NCBI GenBank assembly: GCA_029216955.1
Contig: JANAVB010044018.1
Location: 2,823,359-2,887,358, forward strand
DNA: 64,000 bases
Origin: Iris pallida
Taxonomy: Eukaryota > Streptophyta > Magnoliopsida > Asparagales > Iridaceae
Direction of reading: 5' to 3'
In this document: positions 56,393 through 64,000 of the stretch, piece after piece
Layout of the letters: each line of letters opens with the position of its first letter
How positions within the stretch are numbered: position 1 is the stretch's first letter
Made by a program: the position numbers and the translations under genes
The notes under the pieces: model-generated
Seen by the model: the letters and a program-made list of their open reading frames with translations, nothing else
Database searches by the model: none
Told to the model about the DNA's origin: nothing

Positions 56393-59300
56393 TGTCATCC
56401 CCAATTTTCAGAAACAGGGGTATTTTTGTCATTTTACATTATTAAATATTTTTAAAATTTATTTTATTATTTATGATATTATTTTGGGGTTGAAATTTAT
56501 TTTATTATTTATGATATTGTTTTGGGGTTATTTGAGTCGGGTTCGAATTTCAACTCAATCCGACTTGAAACGGGGACCCGGGGGTAGTTTGACTCTAGTG
56601 TGACCCACACACTAGTTAGGCATGGCCCACATGATATTAATTTTAGTCCACATGATAGAAATATTTTAGTTAGAGGTTAGACTAATTATTATGGATAAGG
56701 TTAGTGTGATTAGAGACTTTAGAATGACTAATTTAGCCCCAACCAATTAGCCCTTTCCTAATACTCATAGAATAGGTTAGTGGGGGCATTTTGGACCTTA
56801 CCATAATAGGACAAATAGCCCATATGGCCAGCCACTTTGGGAGGGGATAGGCTCAAGTTCATTTCATTATTCTCATCCACACTCTCTCTCTTGTTCTTCC
56901 CAAATTTTTAGAGAGCAATCCCTAGCAATTTCTCTACCAAATCCTTCCATTTCGCCACCAAATCTTCTTCTTTCCTTCTCCATTCTAGCCAAGGAGGAAG
57001 CTACCCAAGTTTGGGAGGATTCGGAGCTCGTTCGTGTCCTTTTGGAATCTCTACGTGTCGGTGTCGCTCCGGAAAGGCTTTTCTTCGATTCGATCTACCG
57101 GGATGTATAAACCCCTTCTCTTTTTCATTTCTTCATGCATATAGGTGTATTTTGAACCCATAGGAATGACCCCCATGGTTGTATCTCCATTTGTGTCCAT
57201 TTCGTGTCCATTTGGAGGTCATAGGAGTGTCTTTTGTGTTGTGGTTGTGTCCATATGGGAAAACCCCAAATTTGGACACACTGTGTTGTTGTTATGTATG
57301 AATGAATTATTACATGTTTAATCTCATATTTTTGTATTGGAGATGTGTTCTATAGTGTCTCATATATATATATATATTAGTGTAGAGAGTGAGTTCTTGA
57401 TATATTATGTTATATACTTGTGTTCTTTTGTCTCAAACTACCCAAATCCGTCATGATTTTTATCCACGTTTTTAATTTCAGCCCTAACTTAGAAATGTCA
57501 TAACTTCTAGCTCAAAGCTCGGTTTAATCTTCCGTTTTTTTAAAAGAAGCGTATTGAAGTTAGCTTTCCAAAAACATATATTAATAGGCCTAATTCTTTC
57601 TGTAACTTTCTGGAGAATTATTTGAGTGTCAGCTGTACGAAAGACAAACGCGTTCTCGGTGTTTTCGCGATTTCGGGAGTTTCCGGAAACGAAAATGTGA
57701 TCCGTTTGAAGTTTTGAAAAGCTAACACATAGATCTATAACATACTTTAATCCTAGATTTTTAATTCATGCTGAGATGGTACAGTATTGATTATTAGTAG
57801 GAGTTACTATTCGACATATGCATTTTGTGCACCCTTGTGTGTAATATAATGTTCTATTTGATTTTTAACCCATGTTAATGTATATACATTATGTAATTAA
57901 ATAGAGAATGCAAGCATTAGTAAATGTTTAAATAAATGATGTGTGAGGTGTAAGTATCCTATCTAATGTAAGCATGTATAAGTATGGCTTGTAATGAATA
58001 TGTAGGTTCTATAGTATGTAATGTATGGTGCATATAGTAGTGCAAGAGAATAAATGAATGATGAATGAATGCAAGCATGAATGTAATGTAATAATATATG
58101 TAATGTATGCAATATACAAGTTAATGAGATGTAATGTTCTATGTTAACACAAATCCTATATTACCTCATGTACCCCTTACACTATGTAGACACTATCACA
58201 CTTGACACTTTGTTCACTTACACTTTGACACTCTTTGATATGTATACACTATGTATGCCCATTTAACCCTCACTTGCCCCTTTGCCATGTTCACATACAC
58301 ACACATAGCCTCTTAAATAAGTATTTATGAATACAGTTAACTTAGCTATGTATGTATATTATATATATGTTAGCATATTATGTTGTAATATATAAGTTTA
58401 TATAACCATTTGAAATGCTATGATTATAGACCTAATGTTGAATACCAATATATGCATGTGTATATATGTGTAGACATATATAGTTTAAAGTAATAGATTA
58501 CCTAGTGTATATCCAATGTGAATTCTTGCCTATTTGAGTATTGAATAATAGCATGCTATATAGAGTTGGGTGTATGTTGGCTTGTATAGCCTTGTATTGA
58601 TGTGTGCTTTCTAGGATAGTCTTGGTTAGGCCTAGTAAGACTTGCTGGGTTAGGACATGACCTAGTTTGACCTAGTTTGACTAGTGCAGTTGACCAGAGT
58701 TGACCAAGGGTTTACTTTGGCCTAGTTTGACCTAGATTCATGTAGAATGCATTGTAGTGCTTTATATTACCCTTTTGGACATGTTGTGACTTGTTCTGTT
58801 CTAATTAGGAGCCAGACACCTCTCCTCGGACAGTATCTTTACCTTGGACATTCAGATATCAGGCGAGTACATTCTCTGATCTTTTCATACTTGTCTGGAC
58901 TATACTCTTGCTCTAGATTACTTTACTTGATGTTGACACGTATCTTTACGGATTAGTACTATATGGATCCTTTCCTGAGATGTTATCCCTCTACGGGTGC
59001 ATCGGGTATTTCATGTTCATGTACTTTATCATGTGCATCAGGTACTCCTTGTACTCGTACTAGTTCATGTTTTTACATGTTCTCATGTGCTTTCATGTGC
59101 TTCATGTGCTTTCATGTGCTTTATCATGTGCCTCATGTACTACTCATTACATGAGTTCACGTATCCTTAGCTGTATTTATGTGCTTATAACGTAACTTGA
59201 ATGGATCCTTGTGTATTAATTGGGGCGGGGTGAGTAGAATTGGTTATGTGATCATTATTCCAAGTAGCTGTATAAATGTGCCTCTTATTTGTATTCATGT

Positions 59301-59908
59301 GCCCCTAAGCCATTTACATAACCATATTATACTCTAAATCACGTAGCCACTTACAGTCTCTACTATCATGTATTTACTTTCAGTTATAAAATATCTCCTG
59401 TTTACTCGTACTTTCTTTTCAGCACTTCCTGTATTTTACTCTATTGCATGATTTATACTTCTAACCTGCTATGAACTGTTTTGAGAGATATGTGCTCGCT
59501 CCTGTCCTGACTGGACCTGTTGATAAATTTTACAGATAGCCTGGGATTGCCTGCTAGCCTAGAGGAGACACAGTAGAGGTTGTTTAGATAGTTATTTCAT
59601 TTTGTCTGGAGTTGTATTTACTTGTGGATTACTGTATTTGAGTTTTGAGATGTATTTCTGGGATTATGTATCTTAGACACTTAGACTTCTATCTTCTGTA
59701 TCTCTTTTGGATTTCATGTTTATCTATCTTTATCATTCTACCTTAGATTGTGATTGAGTTGTACCTCTGTGTTGGCCTCCTTATGGAGAGTATTCATATT
59801 ATGCTAGTTATAGTTCATGACCTAGAATAGCGTTCTACCGCCGATACTGCGGCGTAGGCTGGGCGTTGTTACGTACTCGTACCCTCACGGTGGGTGCGGG
59901 TCGTGACA
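56393..59908 (+). repeat. Element C 3' LTR
   Basis: It runs TGTCATCCCC to GTCGTGACA and is collinear with 49628-53141 with small indels only. The U5 block is at 59498-59535. Confidence 0.93.
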
Positions 59909-59913
59909 ATTAA

Positions 59914-61616
59914 ATCTTGGATTTTAATCTATATGAGCTGGACAAGATTCCAAAAATCTATCTGAACTATTCCTACTAGGTGAGTAGCCTAGAATAAGTT
60001 TTAACTCAAGTGGCTGGGCTATTTGTCAGTCGGGTTGGTTACTAGATTTCTTAAGCCTAAAATGTAACTTTTGTGCCTTTTGTGTTTAAGTAGCACAAGG
60101 GGCCTCTATTAAGTGGCACACTAAGGGCGTGTGTGTAGTAGGCTTCGAGTGGATCACAACCATATATTAGGTCGAAGGATTTGAGTCAAGATTGGATCTC
60201 TAATTGAAGTTGGAAAGTACATCGGTATTAAGGTAAGGGTTATAGCTAGCCTTTTTGACCTGTAAGTCGTATCATAAAAATAGAGTACAAGAGGACGTGT
60301 TTGAGTGGGACATGATATGCCTAAATAAAGGTGGACTCCTCTAGGTCTTGTATATAGAATTTTTTGGAAGGTAACAACTCGTCCATGCTTCGAATCTCAA
60401 TGTCACGGTCGGGGACACCAAATGATCTAATTAGAAAGGGGGAGTTCATGAGGCACTAATTATTACCCTAACAAAACCACTCATTCTAATTAATCGGTAA
60501 TACTAGTATATCCTATGATTCAGAAAGCTTATAATCTACTCACTCTGGAAGCTAAAATACGGTTTTAGGACTAATGAGGTTAGGAGGAATCTCAAAGTTA
60601 TGATATTGTACCTCGACTCCTGATTATAAAAGAACGCCACACGATGTAATGGTTGATGTGATATGGAAGATATGAATCAAGTTTGGAGTTAGTTCTCCAA
60701 TTTTGAATAGATAGAAACGATTGTGTATATATAGCCTTCATGGCCATAGAAGAATACTTCGGGTCTACGAGCGTTTGTTTTTTGAAATAGGTGACGAAAA
60801 ACAATAAGAGTCTAAGGGAGATGGGATCGAATTGCAAATATGGATTTCAAGGGCGATTGAATAGTTAAAAAAAGAAGTTTTGTCAAGACCGATGCGGATG
60901 AGATCCTAGAGGACGCGTTTAACTATATCTCAATCCACGTAGAGTAATCCTACGAATAGTGAACCAAGTGCACTAGATTGATCAGACCATCATGCACCGG
61001 TTCTGATTAGACTGTATGTTAGTGGACATGCCCAAATAACATATGTTTTGAAACAAGCTCGATAAAAGGGTAAGCTTGCAAAACTAGGCTATAATAGCAG
61101 TATTGGTCAAGATGGTAAAGTATGAGTACGCGAGATGATGATGAAAATAAATACAAATAATTCAAGATCCTTAAGAATCTAAGTCTTGTCCGGGGCTTGT
61201 GCCTATACGATCGTCCTACTGTTTTCATCTCTAAGGCCTTGGTCGATAAACTGAGGCATGGTCCTCTAAGGATTTATAGTCTAGGTAATCCACTTAGTAT
61301 TCATTATAATGGGTCATAAGGACGAAGGAATTAGTAGCTCATGAGGCATTCTACCCAACTTATAAGAGTTAAACTAGTGGTATAATGGGACAATGGGACA
61401 TATCTACCTAATATGGGTTACCTTCTTAACCTCTATCAAGCACGACGAAAGGATAAGAATTACGATAGAAGAGATTAAGCAAGATGCAAATCAAGGAGTC
61501 AAGCGAGAGTTCGAAATAGAATCGAGAAAGGAGGTCATGTATGTGGATGAGATCCTAGACTCTAATCATATATGTAGACTTGCTTAGTACGGTAAAGTAA
61601 CCAAATAATTTATTTC
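59914..61616 (-). other. Non-coding interior of element K, right part
   Basis: 59914-60420 resembles the U3 end of LTR F (38050-38400: GGGACATGATAT and its surroundings). 60880-61540 matches, in reverse, 40150-40960 of H. This part is therefore a patchwork of related LTR-element sequence. No gene was recognised; the frame at 61393-61587 has no support. Confidence 0.5.
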
Positions 61617-61634
61617 GACCTGCATGGGCCACCA
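61617..61634 (-). other. Primer-binding site of element K (tRNA-Ile)
   Basis: The plus strand reads GACCTGCATGGGCCACCA, the exact tRNA-Ile 3' end, 8 nt from the LTR at 61643. Confidence 0.88.
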
Positions 61635-61642
61635 CAAAAACA

Positions 61643-62190
61643 TGTAATGCCCCAGTACCAAAATACTTAGGACTAGGTACTAGACATGCCAGCTGCATAC
61701 ATATGTAGTATACTCCAATATATGGAAACCTCGTATGTATACATAAGCAGTAAAATGCAGTAAACCAAGAGTAATCTAATCTCATCCACAAAATAAAAGA
61801 AGAAAAGATATGTCATAAATCAACTTTGAATAATCATTGTACAAGATGTTGGGCGGAGACAAATCCACTACCAACCATTTAAATAAAAAGAAAATGTACA
61901 AGGAATGGATAGACAAAATGGCTATGAATGATCCAAGAGCAATCCTCCTTGATAGAAAGGTAAGACCGTGATCTTGGCTAGAGCACCTGCAAAAAATCAT
62001 GAAAAGCATTCACCTGGAGAGATCACCAGGTCCTCAGGGGAACGTAACAAGATACATTATATTATGACATATAAACTGAATAAATATTGCTTAATAATAA
62101 GTCAATCAGATCATAACATGGTCTAATACCCACCTTTGAATTAGCGTACCATCCCCCCAACCAAACAAGGACACGAGTTGGCGCACTAAC
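61643..62190 (-). repeat. Element K 5' LTR, U5-side fragment
   Basis: It starts TGTAATGCCCCAG and matches 45612-46160. The U5 block is at 62013-62042, with TTTTTTGCAG just downstream on the minus strand (about 61990). It is cut by element L after CTAAC (62186-62190). Confidence 0.82.
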
Positions 62191-64000
62191 TGTCATGCCC
62201 CGATTTTGTCGAATCGATAGTCGTCCCCCGGGCGTGATGCCGTACGAACCTAATTTGCGATCGCACAAGGCATAGTCATAAGATAATCCGAGACACGAGA
62301 TCTAAGAGAGTACACAGAGAAAGTAAATCACACATTAAGTAAAGAAAACTTTGATCTTTATTGATAATGAACATTATTTACAGACTCTAGTATAGGACTC
62401 GTGCCGTGCGGGCTACAACATGACTCAATTACAAAAGTGCCGAAGAGATAACCGTTCCATACATTGCACACATACCTCAAAATGCAACAAAGTACTTCAG
62501 TGACCTGGATGGGAGAGACGCTGAGTCATATTCCTTGGACTGTCGAGAGCCTTCAAAAGTAGAGTCGCAGGAAAAGTCTTCGACACACGGCCGAAGCTTC
62601 AAAATCACGAACGCCGCCGAGCTAGCTGGCACGCCCTTCCTGGTTCGTGGGACCTGCAAAGAGCGAGGATCAGTAGGATCACATATACTGGCGAATGACT
62701 AATTAAATCTAAGCTCTGCATTTGATTCAAGAAGTTTTATAAACATGTTAGCTAGCATTTTACATGATCTTTCTAACCATCCTGATCAATTACATGTTGA
62801 CATGTTTGCAGGCAAGCATATGAAATTGTAAAACATTAAGCAGCTATCATATTTATCCCGTGTCACGTGTATTTATTAAGCAGTAAAAGGGTGTGAAGGC
62901 CACTGACAATGTTAAGCCATCGCGGACTATAGCCGGGTTAGACGGCGACCCTTTCTTGGCGGGTAGCAAGCCCAGTGCGAAAGTTTCCGAATAACCCATG
63001 CCAATGAAGGACTGGCGCTTGCTATTCTCGTTCTTCCCGGGCCGAATCGGTCCCTTGGCCTAGGCAACCGTTCGAGGAAACTATACCTTGTCGATAAGTT
63101 GTCCAATGACAGTTTTACAGAGTCTTGAAAAATGCTCTCTCTTTTCTAGAACCTTATCATTTCTCTTTTATGTGCAAAAATTAGCCGTTCTTTTGAACTT
63201 AGTCGATTTACTTACTTAGCCGTATCGTTGCGATAAACGTTAATCGATTCATTCATTGTTTTGCATAGGCTAAGTTTAATTGCATAAGGAAGCACGTTTT
63301 CCATTTTCAATATCGGCAGATTGATAGCAAGTATTTCGTGAAAAATTGTGCCACGATTTCTTTGATTCTACACTATTATGATAAGTATTTTACTTCATAT
63401 TGATTTTGAAGTAGAGGGACGAGACGAAGGAGGTCAGCCACTCGCCTTAGGCTTGCTTCAAGAGAGCGACCGGTTGGCTGCGCTGTCGTCGCCTACGCGA
63501 TAACCTGCAATCGTATAAGCAACTGATTAGAACACTGTGTAATTCAAGGAATTTTGATATGAATGCGGAGCTCGAAAATGCGTCATAAAAATCTATCGAA
63601 AACATTCACGAAAAATACATTCACGAAAACCAAAGCCAAAGCCAAATCAAGTGCGGCATGAAAACCAGAGCAACATGAGGTCTCTCCTGACTCAGCCGTA
63701 GAGCCAATCCTTGAGTCGCAACCCGCTGAATATGGGACTTGGTTTCGAAGAAGCCATTCCATAATATGGAATGGATCTTAATTCAACCGTTCCCGTTCGA
63801 TCGACTCGGCCGATTCCGACCTTTCGGTCCTGGCCGAATCGATAGCAACAGAGTTCCTTTCTCGCGTATCCCGTGGAAGAAAACGGGGCTCGATGTAGGG
63901 ACGGGGCACTACACCATAACCAACTAATAAAAAGTTTCATCCTCGAAACTTAAGGATAGAACCTACCTCTACGAGAACAATGAAGAAAATTTCTCCTTCA
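62191..64000 (-). mobile_element. Element L: 3' LTR and PPT of a minus-strand gypsy element
   Basis: The LTR is 62191-63913 (on the plus strand TGTCATGCCCCGATTTTG...GGGGCACTACA, 1723 bp). After it, 63914-64000 reads, in reverse, GGTAGGTTCTATCC, then TTAAGTTTCGAGGATGAAAC and AGTTGGTTATGG, the PPT-side tail. The element continues to the right beyond the window. No gene is present in the LTR; frames such as 63692-63940 have no support. Confidence 0.75.

Larger units (their letters stand above)
49628..59908 (+). mobile_element. Element C: intact LARD-like non-autonomous LTR retrotransposon
   Basis: The LTRs are 49628-53141 (3514 bp) and 56393-59908 (3516 bp). The internal region is 53142-56392 (3251 bp), and the target duplication ATTAA is at 49623-49627 and 59909-59913. 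The PBS is at 53151-53168 and the PPT at 56379-56390. The LTRs are nearly identical by eye. There is no gag, pol or other frame of note, so it would move only with proteins from another element. Very long LTRs around a non-coding interior fit the LARD class. Confidence 0.92.
45612..62190 (-). mobile_element. Element K: older minus-strand long-LTR element, interrupted by C and L
   Basis: The 3' LTR is 45612-49089, the PPT region 49090-49130, and internal sequence lies at 49131-49622 and 59914-61616. The tRNA-Ile PBS is at 61617-61634. The 5' LTR starts at 61643 and is cut at 62190 by element L. The two LTRs differ at roughly one site in ten by eye, so K is older than A and C. No gag or pol is recognisable. 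Confidence 0.72.

Noticed and set aside
51980..59154. Paired frames of 63-69 codons (51980, 52196, 58747, 58963)
   Set aside because: They are the same LTR sequence twice; their similarity reflects LTR duplication, not gene conservation.

Overview
This is a plant nuclear window made almost entirely of nested transposable elements. I found no convincing host gene, tRNA, rRNA or CRISPR array. The evidence is: Ty3/gypsy elements of the Tat type with two RNase H domains; primer-binding sites matching plant tRNA-Ile and resembling tRNA-Arg; a CACTA (En/Spm) transposon with a tnp2-like gene; canonical GT-AG introns; and LTRs of 0.9 to 3.9 kb. The source is most likely an angiosperm with a large, repeat-rich genome. 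I cannot name the species. LAYOUT: 1-13344 is a nearly complete minus-strand Tat-type element (A), with both LTRs, PBS, PPT and long uninterrupted gag and pol frames. On its opposite strand, between pol and the 3' LTR, sit three small promoter-led genes, one of which appears spliced. A is inserted in the left LTR of a second minus-strand element (B, 13345-27379). B has LTRs of about 3.9 kb, a decayed gag and no pol. B's left LTR was also hit by a solo-type LTR (E, 13618-17235), an LTR fragment (M, 17628-18706) and a partial plus-strand Tat-like element (D, 18707-21342). 27380-30943 is a decayed CACTA transposon with its right terminus intact; its left end is probably beyond B. 30944-33544 is the LTR end, PBS and gag start of another element (I), cut by a rearranged element (H, 33545-41306) that carries a clean solo LTR (F, 34953-38499, TSD CCCTC). 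41307-45611 is the 3' end of a second Tat-like element (J). It carries a broken antisense gene for a plant-mobile-domain (PMD) protein in the place where A carries its small genes. 45612-62190 is an older minus-strand element (K), split by an intact plus-strand LARD-like element (C, 49628-59908, LTRs of about 3515 bp, TSD ATTAA, no coding capacity). 62191-64000 is the 3' LTR and PPT of another minus-strand element (L). HOW IT WORKS TOGETHER: only A looks able to encode its own Gag, protease, reverse transcriptase, RNases H and integrase. B, C and K are non-autonomous or decayed and would need proteins from another element. Four of the long-LTR elements share a tRNA-Ile primer site set 8 to 9 nt from the LTR. 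At least ten of the long LTRs or fragments share a conserved block 360-500 bp from the U5 end, several with a branch-point-plus-acceptor look. The most interesting content is the antisense gene set of element A, with the PMD gene at the same site in J.
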